A stretch of 64,000 bases of DNA from Azophilus sp965199705 (GCA_965199705.1 OZ241359.1:930001-994000); one strand, 5' to 3'; positions 9,281 through 18,583 are shown, counted from the stretch's first letter. Notes: generated from the sequence alone by a model not told the origin. Numbers and translations: made by a program.

Positions 9281-9999
9281 GATTCTTCCACGCTGATCTT
9301 CAGGGCTGCGGCAGCGGCAAAGGGCGCCAGTGTCAGGGCTCCGGCGCTGATGGCGGCCAGCCAGTATAACTGCGCCGCGGGCGTGACGCCCGCCAGGGCC
9401 TGATCAAGTGCGCTGACGCCGAATATCAGCACCGGCGCCTGCAACGGCAGCAGCAGCAGCGCAAGCAGCAGCCCGCCGTTTCCGAGGCCGACCGTGAGCG
9501 CGGCGCCAACCGCACCGATCAGGCTGAGTGCGGGTGCGCCGAGCAGCAGGCCGAGCAGCAGCCAGGGCAGGCCCGCCGGCGGCAGTCCGAGCATCAGTCC
9601 GGCAACCGGCGCCAGGCCCACAAGCAGCAATACCGGGCCGCAGCAATGCACGGCCGCCTTGGCCAGCACGGCCACGAATCCGGATTCTGCCTGAAGCAAC
9701 ATCTGTTCCAGCACGCCATCTTCGTGATCGCGCCGGAACAGGCTGTCCAGAGACAGCAGGTTGGCCAGCAGTAGCAGTGACCAGAGAATGCCCGGCGCCG
9801 ACTCGGCGAGGCGGTCCGGCTTGCCGCCCAGGGCGATGGCAAAGGCGGTGATGGCCAGGAACAGGAAGGCGAGCGGATTGACCAGCCCGTCCCGGGCGCG
9901 AATCTGGGCGATCCAGTCGCGCCTGAATTGCAGTCCGAAGAGCCGTATCAAGAGCCGGCGTCCGTTGCTGTGCCGAGTTCCAGCGTCTGCGTTTCGCAT
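9277..9999 (-). CDS. ccmB: Heme exporter permease CcmB
   Basis: CcmB is the permease partner of the CcmA ATPase; the CcmAB complex uses ATP to release holo-CcmE from CcmC. The 240-aa protein has six predicted membrane helices and the family segment FRRDHEDGVLEQMLL near residue 90. Its N-terminal part overlaps the 3' end of ccmA by 52 bases, a longer overlap than elsewhere in the cluster. A start further in is therefore possible, for example near the FRRDW segment. Confidence 0.92.
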   Translation of the reverse strand: MRNADAGTRHSNGRRLLIRLFGLQFRRDWIAQIRARDGLVNPLAFLFLAITAFAIALGGKPDRLAESAPGILWSLLLLANLLSLDSLFRRDHEDGVLEQMLLQAESGFVAVLAKAAVHCCGPVLLLVGLAPVAGLMLGLPPAGLPWLLLGLLLGAPALSLIGAVGAALTVGLGNGGLLLALLLLPLQAPVLIFGVSALDQALAGVTPAAQLYWLAAISAGALTLAPFAAAAALKISVEES

Positions 10000-10532
10000 C
10001 CGAGCGGCTGATGGGTGGCGCAGAGAACGCCGCCGCCAGCGGCCAGATGTCGGTCCAGCCAGACGCGCAGCAGGTTGACGCCCGCTGTATCCAGGCCGGC
10101 AAGGGGTTCATCCAGCAGCCACAGGGGGCGGCCTTCGAGGCGCAGCCGGGCCAGTGCGATACGCCTTTGCTGACCGCGTGAGAGATGCCGACAAGGCGTG
10201 TCCAGCTGTCTGCCCAGGCCGACTTCAGCGAGCACGGGATCGGCGTCGCGCTGCGCCAATCCTGCGGCGATGGCCAGGTTCTGTCTCGGGCTCAACAGGC
10301 CGCTGATGCCGTTGCTGTGGCCGAGATAGCTGGCTGGCCGCGCGTGCGCCTGGCCTTCGTGTTGCGTGTAGAGGCCGGCTGCGATGCGCAGCAGGGTGGA
10401 TTTGCCGCAGCCGTTGGCGCCACGCACGGCGACGCAGTGGCCGTCGCCAAGCGACAGGTCGAGGCCACGAAACAACATCTGACCGCCGCGTTCGCAGGTC
10501 AGGCCGGACAAGCGAAGCAAGGTGTTGCTCAA
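9948..10532 (-). CDS. ccmA: Heme exporter ATP-binding protein CcmA
   Basis: CcmA is the ATPase of the heme-handling CcmABCDE complex. The 194-aa ABC domain has Walker A GANGCGKST, the signature HLSRGQQRRIALARL, Walker B LWLLDEPLAGLD and a switch His in CATHQP. An open frame continues far upstream, but that part is antisense-like. I take TTG 10532, where the protein starts LSNTLLRLSGL, because this overlaps the receptor stop as TTGA and gives the normal CcmA length. No strong ribosome binding site is visible, which fits translational coupling to the receptor gene upstream. Confidence 0.9.
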   Translation of the reverse strand: MSNTLLRLSGLTCERGGQMLFRGLDLSLGDGHCVAVRGANGCGKSTLLRIAAGLYTQHEGQAHARPASYLGHSNGISGLLSPRQNLAIAAGLAQRDADPVLAEVGLGRQLDTPCRHLSRGQQRRIALARLRLEGRPLWLLDEPLAGLDTAGVNLLRVWLDRHLAAGGGVLCATHQPLGCETQTLELGTATDAGS

Positions 10533-12541
10533 AGGCGGACGTCGAGCCCGATGTATGCCTGCCTCGGCATGGCGGGGAAGTAGCGGTGATTGCCGAAGGC
10601 GTAGTCCGCCCGCCAGGCGTAGCGGTCGTTGAGCAGATTGATGATGCGCAGGAACAGGTGCGCGCGCTCTCCCAGATCCAGGCCGGTACGCCAGTTGACC
10701 TCCACATGACCCTTGTAGCGCGCGGTATTCGAGGCATTGGTGTAGTGCTTGCCCACCTGATTGACCTCGAATTCGGAATACCAGCGTTCGCCTGGCTGGT
10801 AGCGCCAACGCCCATGCGCCAGCCACTCGGGCGCGGAATCGAGCTGGTTACCCTCGCTGATCAGTTCGCCGAAGCTGACCGCGCCCGTGAAGTCATACTC
10901 GTGCTGTGCCCAGGTCGCTGCCAGGCCGAAGCTGTGAGCGCCGATCTGCCAGCCACCGGCCAGCTCCACGCCCAGCGATCGGGTCTTGCCGTCGCTGATG
11001 TTGTAGCCGCGTGAGTCGCGCAGGATCACGTGCCGACTGCGTTCTCGAAAGGCGGCCAGGGACCAGGGGCCGGATTTCACGCCCAGCTCGACGGAGATCA
11101 GCCGTTCCGCCTTGAGGTCGGCAACCGTCTGGCCGCGCTGCAGGCGGTAAAGTTCAGTTGCCTGAGGCGGACGAAAACCACTGCTCGCCAGTAGATAGGC
11201 GGCGCCTTTGTCGGCAAGGCGCCGCTCGATGCCGAGGCGTCCTGCCAGCTGCGTGAAATCGTCATGGCGCGAGGCGGGGCGGGTATAGAGGCAGCCGCCG
11301 AAGCCGCAGGCGGAGCCGTCGTCCCGGGTGTTACCGGTCAGGTGATGATTGTCGTAGTTGTAGCCGAGGTGCTCCAGGCGCAGGCTGTGGATCAGCCGCC
11401 AGGCGGGGGAGAGCGCCCAGCCGACATCCACGAAGCCTGCCGCCATCCACGATCCTATTGAATAGTCGTAATGACGGCCAGTCGGGCGGGTGGCCATCAG
11501 GAACGCCGAACCCCGGGTGGGAGCCGCCTGAACCTCATCGAGTTTGCCGTCCATCCATTCCAGGTGCGCGCCGGCGCGGCCCGACAGATTGCCGGCGTCG
11601 AAGCTGCGCACGCTGAGGATGCCGGCGCTGACCTGGGCATTGGTTTCTGTCGGCTGGCCAGGCAGGAAGTGTTGCAGGAACTGCATGCCGGAGCGTCGCA
11701 GATAGGCGGAATGGCGCCAGTTGGCGCCTTGCCAGTGGCTTGCGGCGCGCACCGAGAAGGCGTCTCGATAGGCATTCGGGTTCGGGTTGGCGCGTCTCAG
11801 TTCCGAGCGCTTGTAGGCTTCGTCACCGACCACATAGCCGCCGGTTTCCTGATTCAGGTTGGTGGCAGTCAGCGTGTTTCGAACCGACCAGCCGGCGACC
11901 TCGACGCCATGCGCGAGCGACAGTTTTTGCTGGCCGTAGCCGGTGTCGTCGCGCCAGCCGTTGCTGTGGCTGCCGTGGACGTTCAAACCGAAATAGTGGC
12001 CGCCCAGATCTCCGCCGAGGCTCGCGCGCGCCTGATAGTAGCCGTGCGAGCCGCCTTCGATGCTCACCCGCCCGCCGCGCGGGCTGCCGGTAACCACGTT
12101 CACGGCGCCGTGCAGGCCGTTGCCGCCGAGGATGGCGCTGCTCGGTCCGCGCCAGACCTCGATCCGCTGCGCCTGTTCGCTGTTGACCTCGAACAGGTTG
12201 TTGATGTTGCAGAAGCCTGCGGGTCGGATCGGCAGGCCATCTTCCAGATACAGAAATTCGCCACAGGCGCCGGCGCCGGTATAGACGCCGGAGCGGATGG
12301 CGGTGAGATGTTCTTGGCCGGAGCCTCGGGCGACCCATACCCCTGGCACGCGCACCAGGGCTTCGTGCACGTGCGTCGCGCGGATTTCCGCCAACGCTTC
12401 GCCTTCGATCTCGCTGTGGCTGCCGAGCCTGCCAAGGCGCGCTTCCAGGCTTGCGGTGACGATCACTTCTTCGATCTCGGCATCGGTTGCGAACGCCGGG
12501 CAAGCCGACGCAAGGACCAGGCCGGCGAGCGTCCAGGACAT
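10529..12541 (-). CDS. TonB-dependent outer-membrane receptor coupled to ccm
   Basis: This is a 670-aa receptor. I choose ATG 12541 because it gives a proper signal peptide (MSWTLAGLVLASACPAFA); a longer frame to 12667 has a charged, non-signal leader. After the signal comes a TonB-box-like EEVIVTAS, then the plug domain (LVRVPGVWV, RIEVWRGPSSAILGGNG, GAVNVVTG), then a beta-barrel ending in a C-terminal aromatic or hydrophobic strand (YIGLDVRL). The substrate is not evident. Its stop codon overlaps the ccmA start, so it may be cotranscribed with ccm. A role in heme, iron or copper supply is possible but inferred only from position. Confidence 0.88.
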   Translation of the reverse strand: MSWTLAGLVLASACPAFATDAEIEEVIVTASLEARLGRLGSHSEIEGEALAEIRATHVHEALVRVPGVWVARGSGQEHLTAIRSGVYTGAGACGEFLYLEDGLPIRPAGFCNINNLFEVNSEQAQRIEVWRGPSSAILGGNGLHGAVNVVTGSPRGGRVSIEGGSHGYYQARASLGGDLGGHYFGLNVHGSHSNGWRDDTGYGQQKLSLAHGVEVAGWSVRNTLTATNLNQETGGYVVGDEAYKRSELRRANPNPNAYRDAFSVRAASHWQGANWRHSAYLRRSGMQFLQHFLPGQPTETNAQVSAGILSVRSFDAGNLSGRAGAHLEWMDGKLDEVQAAPTRGSAFLMATRPTGRHYDYSIGSWMAAGFVDVGWALSPAWRLIHSLRLEHLGYNYDNHHLTGNTRDDGSACGFGGCLYTRPASRHDDFTQLAGRLGIERRLADKGAAYLLASSGFRPPQATELYRLQRGQTVADLKAERLISVELGVKSGPWSLAAFRERSRHVILRDSRGYNISDGKTRSLGVELAGGWQIGAHSFGLAATWAQHEYDFTGAVSFGELISEGNQLDSAPEWLAHGRWRYQPGERWYSEFEVNQVGKHYTNASNTARYKGHVEVNWRTGLDLGERAHLFLRIINLLNDRYAWRADYAFGNHRYFPAMPRQAYIGLDVRL

Positions 12542-12764
12542 GACCCCGTTGCGGCGCAGACGCGTGCGCGCTGCAGGTCGGCCAGCCCGCCGATCTACAC
12601 GGGCAGCATACGGATGAAGATTGCGGGCGGGCATCTGTGGCCGGGCGGCAAATAGACGAAAGCGCATAGGCCGCGCCTTTTAGCACAAATGGCGAGCCTG
12701 CGCTTGCGTTGCTGTTGGTCGGCCCGGATCAGGTGACCGGGCGCTCGCCGTCAGGGATTGGGAG

Positions 12765-13523
12765 TCAGGGGGTTCGCGTGAGAGGTACGAAGGCGACCGG
12801 CAATACCTGCCGGGTTTCCATGCCGCCTTCTGCCAAACGAGTGACGACAGTCAGGTTCTGCGCGCCATGCACAGGGCCGACCGGCAGCACAAGGCGTCCG
12901 CCTGGCTTCAATTGTTCCACCAGCGCCGGCGGAATCTCCGGCCCGACCGCGGTCACGATGATGCCATCGAAGGGCGCGGCTTCCCGCCAGCCGTGCCAGC
13001 CATCTCCCGTGCGCACCCGAACCTGATCGTAGCCGAGCCTCGTGAGGCGCTCGGCTGACTCCCTGGCCAGCGCCGGAATGATCTCGATGGTGTGCACTTC
13101 CGCTACAAGTTCTGCCAGCACAGCTGCCTGGTAGCCTGAACCAGTGCCGATCTCCAGCACCCGATGCTCGGCGGCGGGCGCCAGCAGGTCTGTCATCAGG
13201 GCCACGATAAACGGCTGTGAGATGGTTTGCCCGGAGCCGATCGGCAGCGGGCGGTTGGCGTAGGCAAGGCGCTCGCCAAAATCTTCCACGAAGGCGTGTC
13301 TGGGAACGGCGGCCATCGCCGCCATCACCGCCGGGCTCAGTGTGTCGCGCCCGGTATAGCCCCGGGTCGCGCGGGCATCAGCGGCGATTTCGGCCAGCAT
13401 GTCTGCTTTCAACTCGGACACCAGAGCCTCGTCTGCAAGCGCAGGCAGGGCCAGGGCCAGGCCGCCGAGCGCAAGCGTCAGTCCCTTGCCAGGAAAACCT
13501 ATGCCGAAAGGTAGCACAGACAT
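12765..13523 (-). CDS. pcm: Protein-L-isoaspartate O-methyltransferase, exported form
   Basis: The enzyme methylates isoaspartyl residues in damaged proteins with S-adenosylmethionine. The family motifs are present: VPRHAFV near residue 75, SGQTISQPFIVALM, the AdoMet loop VLEIGTGSGYQAAVLA near residue 122, and a C-terminal LKPGGRLVLPVG. The 252-aa protein is about 40 residues longer than the cytoplasmic enzyme at its N-terminus, and this extension looks like a signal peptide (GLTLALGGLALALPALA). A periplasmic location is therefore inferred. It lies 14 bases downstream of the DUF815 gene in the same direction. Confidence 0.9.
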   Translation of the reverse strand: MSVLPFGIGFPGKGLTLALGGLALALPALADEALVSELKADMLAEIAADARATRGYTGRDTLSPAVMAAMAAVPRHAFVEDFGERLAYANRPLPIGSGQTISQPFIVALMTDLLAPAAEHRVLEIGTGSGYQAAVLAELVAEVHTIEIIPALARESAERLTRLGYDQVRVRTGDGWHGWREAAPFDGIIVTAVGPEIPPALVEQLKPGGRLVLPVGPVHGAQNLTVVTRLAEGGMETRQVLPVAFVPLTRTP

Positions 13524-13537
13524 GCGGGAGCGCCAGG

Positions 13538-14458
13538 TCAGGGTGTCGGCGCGCCGGTTTCGTCATCGGCCGCCAGCAGGGCGGCGCCGACCCGGTCGCG
13601 TGCGAAGTACAGGGCCGTGCGTCCGCTGCGCACCCCACGCGCCAGCGCCCAGCGCAGGGCTTGTGCCGCCAGGTCCGGGGTCCAGGCAAGCGACGCGTCC
13701 AGACGTTTCGCCAGCGTCTCGATCCAGTAGCGGCTGACGCGCAGGTAGGCGTCCTGGGTGAACGGATGAAACCCGAGGCGCAGGCCGAAGCGGTCGGACA
13801 GCGACACCTTTTCATCAATCGCATCACCTTCATGCAATTCACCGCCGACGAAGGCCGCAGTATCGTTATCCGCTGCCTGTTCGGTCAGGAGATGCCGGCG
13901 GTTCGAGGTGGCGTAGATCAGAAGATTGCTGGCCGTGCGGAACACGGAGCCCTCAAGCGCGCTCTTCAGCACCTTGTATGACGGATCGTCGGCTTCGAAC
14001 GACAGATCATCACAGAACAACAGGAATCGGTAGGGCAGGGGGCGCAGTCGATCGGCGATTTGCGGCAGGGCGGCCAGCTCCTCCTTGCGCACTTCCAGCA
14101 GCCGCAGGCCGGCGTCCGCCAGGCTGTCGAGCAGCCCGTGCACAAGAGAAGACTTGCCAGTGCCCCGGGCGCCCCATAGCAGCGCATTGTTGGCCGGGTA
14201 GCCAGCGACGAATTGCCGGGTATTGGCAAGCAGGCGCGCCTTCTGATCGTCAATTTCAAGGAGGTCCTGCAAGCGGGTCGCATCCACTTGCGGATAGGCG
14301 TGGAAACCGCCGGCCAGCCGGCTGCGACGCCAGGTTGCCGCTCGACAGTTTTGCCAGTCCACCGCGCCTGGCTCTGGCGCCAGCCGCAGCAATCGCTCAA
14401 TCAGCGCGCCGGCGTTGCGGATCAGATTGGCGAGCGTGGCGTCAGGAACGAGGTTCAT
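13538..14458 (-). CDS. DUF815-family AAA+ ATPase
   Basis: The 306-aa protein has a Walker A motif (LLWGARGTGKSSLVHGLL, near residue 95), an acidic Walker B-like segment (FLLFCDDLSFEADD) and the family block KSALEGS followed by LLIYATSNRRHLL, which identify DUF815. The biochemical role of the family is unsettled; AAA+ architecture suggests ATP-driven remodelling of a partner. Its start overlaps the end of the next upstream gene by four bases, so it belongs to the DUF503-to-pcm operon. Confidence 0.88.
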   Translation of the reverse strand: MNLVPDATLANLIRNAGALIERLLRLAPEPGAVDWQNCRAATWRRSRLAGGFHAYPQVDATRLQDLLEIDDQKARLLANTRQFVAGYPANNALLWGARGTGKSSLVHGLLDSLADAGLRLLEVRKEELAALPQIADRLRPLPYRFLLFCDDLSFEADDPSYKVLKSALEGSVFRTASNLLIYATSNRRHLLTEQAADNDTAAFVGGELHEGDAIDEKVSLSDRFGLRLGFHPFTQDAYLRVSRYWIETLAKRLDASLAWTPDLAAQALRWALARGVRSGRTALYFARDRVGAALLAADDETGAPTP

Positions 14459-14832
14459 CGTCGATTTCTCAGATAGACGATGTTGTCCGCTTCGCGGGAG
14501 AAGCGGGCGTGTGGCAGACCGTCGCCGCGAAACTCGATTTTACCGGCATCGAACAGGCGCAATCGGTAGCGGCGCGAGGCGTTGTCGCCTGCCGCCAACA
14601 GCAGCAGTTGATCGCCCGCCAGGCGCCAGACGCCCTGCTCCTGTCGTCCTGGCTCGGCAAGCTGATACTCGCCGCTATCAAGCGACCCGAAGAATGTCAG
14701 CGTGACGCGCCCGCCAAGCCATCGGCCGGGCAGGTTGAGACGCTTCAGCCAGGCGCGACGCGCCCGCCGGACTGAAGCCATCCAGATACCGAAACAGCCG
14801 GAGCCGACCAACAGCAGCAACCAGATCAACAC
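14455..14832 (-). CDS. Small membrane-anchored protein of unknown function
   Basis: I do not recognise this 125-aa protein. It has one N-terminal hydrophobic helix (LIWLLLLVGSGCFGIWMA), a basic stretch, then a beta-rich body with alternating hydrophobic residues (VTLTFFGSLDSGEYQL, RYRLRLFDAGKIEF). This suggests a small anchored beta-barrel or lipocalin-like domain. It overlaps DUF815 by four bases and the DUF503 gene by seven, so translational coupling supports it being real. Confidence 0.7.
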   Translation of the reverse strand: MLIWLLLLVGSGCFGIWMASVRRARRAWLKRLNLPGRWLGGRVTLTFFGSLDSGEYQLAEPGRQEQGVWRLAGDQLLLLAAGDNASRRYRLRLFDAGKIEFRGDGLPHARFSREADNIVYLRNRR

Positions 14833-15116
14833 AGCCAGGTCCGTTCAACCGCAATGAGGCGCGCATCCACTGATGTCTGCAGCAGGCGTTCGGCCTCAGC
14901 CAGGCCCTGATCCACCAGGCCGGCATGAGCGCCTATGGCCACCAGACTCCACTCGGCGCGTTGGTGCGCATCCTGATGATCACTCTCGCAGATGGCCAGG
15001 TTGGTCAGCCGCCCGAGCCGGGTGCGGGCGCCAGTGAGTCGGCGCCGCTTCTCCTTGAGCGAACGGCAACCTGGCAAGTGAAACTCGACGCGGAGCATGG
15101 CGGCTTGGGCGCCCAT
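14826..15116 (-). CDS. DUF503 (YlxP-like) protein
   Basis: The 96-aa protein carries the DUF503 pattern: LRVEFHLPGCRSLKEKRRRL at the start, then CESDHQDAHQRAEWSLVAIG, ending in LIAVERTW. YlxP proteins are small alpha/beta proteins often found near ribosome-maturation genes; no reaction is established here. I choose ATG 15116 because the open frame upstream shows no family similarity; ATG 15098 is the alternative. It heads the minus-strand operon DUF503, membrane protein, DUF815, pcm, and is divergent from the NUDIX gene. Confidence 0.85.
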   Translation of the reverse strand: MGAQAAMLRVEFHLPGCRSLKEKRRRLTGARTRLGRLTNLAICESDHQDAHQRAEWSLVAIGAHAGLVDQGLAEAERLLQTSVDARLIAVERTWLC

Positions 15117-15192
15117 CGCATCAGTTTGCCATAGTGGGGCGATTCGGCGAACATGCCGACGCCGAGAGGCTGCGCCGCCGGGGTCTGAAATC

Positions 15193-15981
15193 ATGGCCAA
15201 TGCCAAACCCATTCCTTCCGCCACTGTCCTGTTGATTCGTGACGGCGCTTGTGGCGGGATCGAAGTATTCATGGTGGTGCGCCATCATCAGATCGATTTC
15301 GCGTCCGGCGCCCTGGTATTCCCGGGTGGCAAGGTGGATGCGGGTGACGCCGACGACCGTCTGCGTCCCTGGCTGGACGGCGCCTCCCCGGATCCGGGCC
15401 TTGCGGCCATGCAGGCGGCGGCCATCCGCGAAGCCTTTGAGGAGTGCGGTCTGTTGCTGGCTCGGGCGGCGCCCGGCGGGCCGCTGATCGACGGCGACCG
15501 CCTGGCGCAGTTGGCTTCTTGCAGACAACGCCTGCACCGCGGAGAGATCAGCCTGGCGCAATTCGTCGAGCGCGAGCGGCTGCATTTGGCGTGCGATCAG
15601 CTGCTGCACCATGCGCATTGGATTACGCCGGCCATGTTGCCCAGGCGATTCGATACGCACTTCTTTCTGGCGCAGGCGCCGCCGGATCATCTGGCCGTGC
15701 ATGATGGCCATGAGTCGGTGGATTCCACCTGGATAGCGCCAGCCGAGGCGCTGGCAAGCGATCGCTACACGGTGATTTTTCCCACCGCGCGAAATCTGGC
15801 AAAACTGGCGCGCTACCAAAGCGTTCAGGCGGCATTGGCGGGCGTGCGAGAATCGCCCGTTGTCACCGTGACCCCCTGGATGGAAAAGCGCGAAGACGGC
15901 GACTGGCTCTGCATTCCGGCAGACGCCGGCTACGACATCTCGGAAGAACGCATGCCGGAACGTCCTGCCAAAGCCGACTGA
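15193..15981 (+). CDS. NUDIX hydrolase, NUDT19-like
   Basis: The 262-aa protein starts at ATG 15193. The split NUDIX box is visible: FPGGKVDAGDADD near residue 50, then an insertion, then AAIREAFEECGLLL. The insertion between the Gly and the REXXEE part is typical of the NUDT19/CoA-diphosphatase-like branch rather than MutT. The substrate (a CoA ester or nucleotide derivative) is inferred from that resemblance only. The gene is divergent from the DUF503 operon and its stop is seven bases from the stop of the ABC exporter. Confidence 0.85.
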   Translation: MANAKPIPSATVLLIRDGACGGIEVFMVVRHHQIDFASGALVFPGGKVDAGDADDRLRPWLDGASPDPGLAAMQAAAIREAFEECGLLLARAAPGGPLIDGDRLAQLASCRQRLHRGEISLAQFVERERLHLACDQLLHHAHWITPAMLPRRFDTHFFLAQAPPDHLAVHDGHESVDSTWIAPAEALASDRYTVIFPTARNLAKLARYQSVQAALAGVRESPVVTVTPWMEKREDGDWLCIPADAGYDISEERMPERPAKAD

Positions 15982-15988
15982 ACCCGAT

Positions 15989-17764
15989 TCAGGCGGCGGG
16001 TGCCGGTTCAAATTGCAGTTCGGCAAAGCGCGCATAGAGACCGTTGTTCTGGATGAGTTGCCGGTGATTGCCTTCGGCGACTATCTTGCCGGCTTCGATG
16101 ACCAGTATCCGATCCGCCTGGCGCACCGTGGACAGGCGGTGGGCAATGATAATCAGGCCACAGCGCCCCTTGAGCTGGTTCAGGCTGGAACGAATACCGT
16201 GTTCGCTCTCTGCATCCAGTGCGCTGGTGGCTTCATCGAGCAGCAGGATTTCCGGATCGGTCAAGAGCGCCCGTGCAATCGCCAGCCGCTGCTTCTGGCC
16301 GCCGGACAGCCGATTGCCGCCTTCTCCGATGTCTGTATCCAATCCTTGAGGCAGTGTTTTCACAAAGGCGCCAACGTGCGCCAGTTCCAGGGCCCGATCC
16401 AGCATGGCCGGCGTCGCTGAAGGATTGCCGTACAGAAGATTGGTTCGCAGGCTGCCGGAAAACATGACCGGGTCTTGCGGAACCAGGCCGATGCGCGCGC
16501 GCAGGTCCGTGCGCCGCAAGTCTGGCAGTGGCAGCCCGTTCAGGGTAATTGCGCCAGCAGACGGATCGTAGAAGCGTTGCATCAGATCGAAGAGGGTGCT
16601 CTTGCCGGCTCCGGATGGCCCGACCAGCGCCAGCATCTCGTTCGGGCGCAGGCTGAAACGCACGCCCTTGAGCACGGGCGTGTCCGGTCGAGTTGGATAG
16701 GAGAAGTGAAGATCGTGCACGGCGAGGCTCAGGCGCTCCGGCGGCAATTCAACCGGAGATTCCGGATCAGCCAGCTCGTTGGCGGCATTCAGCAGCTCCA
16801 TCAATCGCTCGGTAGCGCCAGCGGCCCGTTGCAGGTCGCTGTAAACCTCGCTGATCGCGCCCACCGCGCCAGCGACGATGAACGCATAGAAGATGAAGGC
16901 GGCCAGTTCGCCCGGCGAGGTGCGCCCGGACACGACATCCTGACCACCCACCCAGAGCATGATCGCGATGGCGGACATCACCAGCAGCATCACCAGGGCG
17001 ATCAGCAGTGATCTCTGGCGAATCCGCTGCACTGCCACCTGAAAGGCTCTCTGCACCCGATCCTCGAAATCGGCGGCGTCCCGGGCTTCGTGATTGAACG
17101 ACTGCACCAGCTTGATTTGACGCAGGGACTCCCCCGCCTGTACGCCAACATCGGCGATCCGGTCCTGGCTGCTTCGGGACAGACGCCGCACCCGGCGGCC
17201 AAACAGCAGAATCGGCGCTACCACCAGCGGGGCCGCGATCAGGACAATCAACGACAGCTTGGGATTGGTGGCTACCAGCAGCGTCAGACCGCCCAGGAAC
17301 ATGAGCGCGTTACGCAGGGCGATGGAAACCGAGCTGCCGACAACGGTTTGCAGCAGGGTCGTATCGGTGGTGATGCGGGTCTGGATTTCGGTCGGCCGGT
17401 TCACCTCGAAAAACGCTGGATGCAGGTGGATCAGATGATTGAACACCGCCAGGCGGATGTCGGCGCTGACTCGCTCACCGACCCAGGATATGAAGTAGAA
17501 GCGCACGAAGGTGCCGACCGCCAGGCCGCCCACGAGCGCTACGAACAGCAGGATGCTCTTCTCCAGCAAGGCCTCGGAGGCGCCGAAAAGCCCCTGGTCA
17601 ATCAACACGCGCAACCCTTGACCGATGGACAGGGTGATGGCGGCGGTGCAGATCAGGGCGGCGCCGGCGATCGATAGCTGGCGGACATAGGGGCGCAGAA
17701 AGCGAACCGCCGGTAACAGCCGCGTCAGTTCGCGGGTGGCCGGACGATCATAACCATCATCCAT
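15989..17764 (-). CDS. MsbA-like ABC exporter, fused permease-ATPase
   Basis: The 591-aa half-transporter has six membrane helices in residues about 25-320 and a nucleotide-binding domain from about 350. The ATPase has Walker A GPSGAGKST, Q-loop LVPQDPVMF, signature LSGGQKQR, Walker B ILLLDEATSALD and H-loop IIAHRLSTVRQAD, all intact. A homodimer exporting lipid or drug is expected for the family. It is divergent from the serine hydrolase at 17829. I do not name it msbA because lpxK is not adjacent. Confidence 0.92.
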   Translation of the reverse strand: MDDGYDRPATRELTRLLPAVRFLRPYVRQLSIAGAALICTAAITLSIGQGLRVLIDQGLFGASEALLEKSILLFVALVGGLAVGTFVRFYFISWVGERVSADIRLAVFNHLIHLHPAFFEVNRPTEIQTRITTDTTLLQTVVGSSVSIALRNALMFLGGLTLLVATNPKLSLIVLIAAPLVVAPILLFGRRVRRLSRSSQDRIADVGVQAGESLRQIKLVQSFNHEARDAADFEDRVQRAFQVAVQRIRQRSLLIALVMLLVMSAIAIMLWVGGQDVVSGRTSPGELAAFIFYAFIVAGAVGAISEVYSDLQRAAGATERLMELLNAANELADPESPVELPPERLSLAVHDLHFSYPTRPDTPVLKGVRFSLRPNEMLALVGPSGAGKSTLFDLMQRFYDPSAGAITLNGLPLPDLRRTDLRARIGLVPQDPVMFSGSLRTNLLYGNPSATPAMLDRALELAHVGAFVKTLPQGLDTDIGEGGNRLSGGQKQRLAIARALLTDPEILLLDEATSALDAESEHGIRSSLNQLKGRCGLIIIAHRLSTVRQADRILVIEAGKIVAEGNHRQLIQNNGLYARFAELQFEPAPAA

Positions 17765-17828
17765 GGCCGCATTATCCTGGAATCACCGAAAACTTGATAT
17801 GGTGACGAATTGCTTCGGAGGCGCATTC

Positions 17829-18485
17829 ATGGGCCTTGAAACCGTTGTTGTCGATACTGGCCCCGAGCCAGAGTCTGTCGTGGTCTGGTTGCATGGTCTC
17901 GGCGCCGATGCACACGATTTCGAGCCGATCATCCCCATGCTGCGACTGGCCGCCCCGGTGCGCTTCGTGTTTCCGAATGCGCCGGTTCGCCCGGTGCGCA
18001 TCAACAACGGCGCCGAGATGCGCGCCTGGTATGACTTCGACCCAGGCGCCGCCACTGGCGATGCAAGCGACATTCGCGTATCCACGGAGGCGATCGGCGA
18101 ACTGCTGGATCAACTCCTGGACGAAGGCTTCGCGCCCCGGCGTCTGGCGCTGGCCGGGTTCAGTCAGGGCGGCGTCATCGCATTGGAGACCGGGCTTGGC
18201 TACCCGCACCGCCTGGCCGGCATCCTGGGGCTTTCCACCTATGTGCATGACCACGAGCGGCTGGGCGAACGCATCGGGCTGGCCAATATCGACACGCCGA
18301 TATTGCTCGCGCACGGTTTGATGGACCCGATGATTCCCATCACCCGGGCCATCACCGGTCGCGAAGCCCTGCGGGCGCTGAATTATTCGGTGGCCTGGCG
18401 GGAATACAGCATGGGGCATCAGGTGTGCCCGGAAGAGGTGGCGGACATCTCGAACTGGCTCAACGAGACTGTTGCCGCGGGTTGA
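17829..18485 (+). CDS. Alpha/beta-hydrolase carboxylesterase (phospholipase/carboxylesterase family)
   Basis: The 218-aa enzyme starts at ATG 17829, preceded by CGGAGG. It has the family opening VVVWLHGLGADAHDF, the nucleophile elbow GFSQGGV (Ser near residue 117), and the expected triad partners: Asp in GLMDPMIP and His in SMGHQVCPEE. Family members hydrolyse short carboxyl esters or lysophospholipids, with a broad substrate range. It is cytoplasmic, with no signal peptide. It lies upstream of tRNA-Val on the same strand. Confidence 0.93.
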   Translation: MGLETVVVDTGPEPESVVVWLHGLGADAHDFEPIIPMLRLAAPVRFVFPNAPVRPVRINNGAEMRAWYDFDPGAATGDASDIRVSTEAIGELLDQLLDEGFAPRRLALAGFSQGGVIALETGLGYPHRLAGILGLSTYVHDHERLGERIGLANIDTPILLAHGLMDPMIPITRAITGREALRALNYSVAWREYSMGHQVCPEEVADISNWLNETVAAG

Positions 18486-18583
18486 CGCGGCCAGCGCTTC
18501 TGGTCGGGTGCGGACTCATCGCGGTCCGTGGCGCAGTGGGCGGGCCGGCGCGAGCGAGCGTCTCATCGCCCTCCGGTATGGCG

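Noticed and set aside
12542..12764. Possible cobalamin riboswitch upstream of the TonB receptor
   Set aside because: I looked for the B12-box and the conserved core and did not find them.
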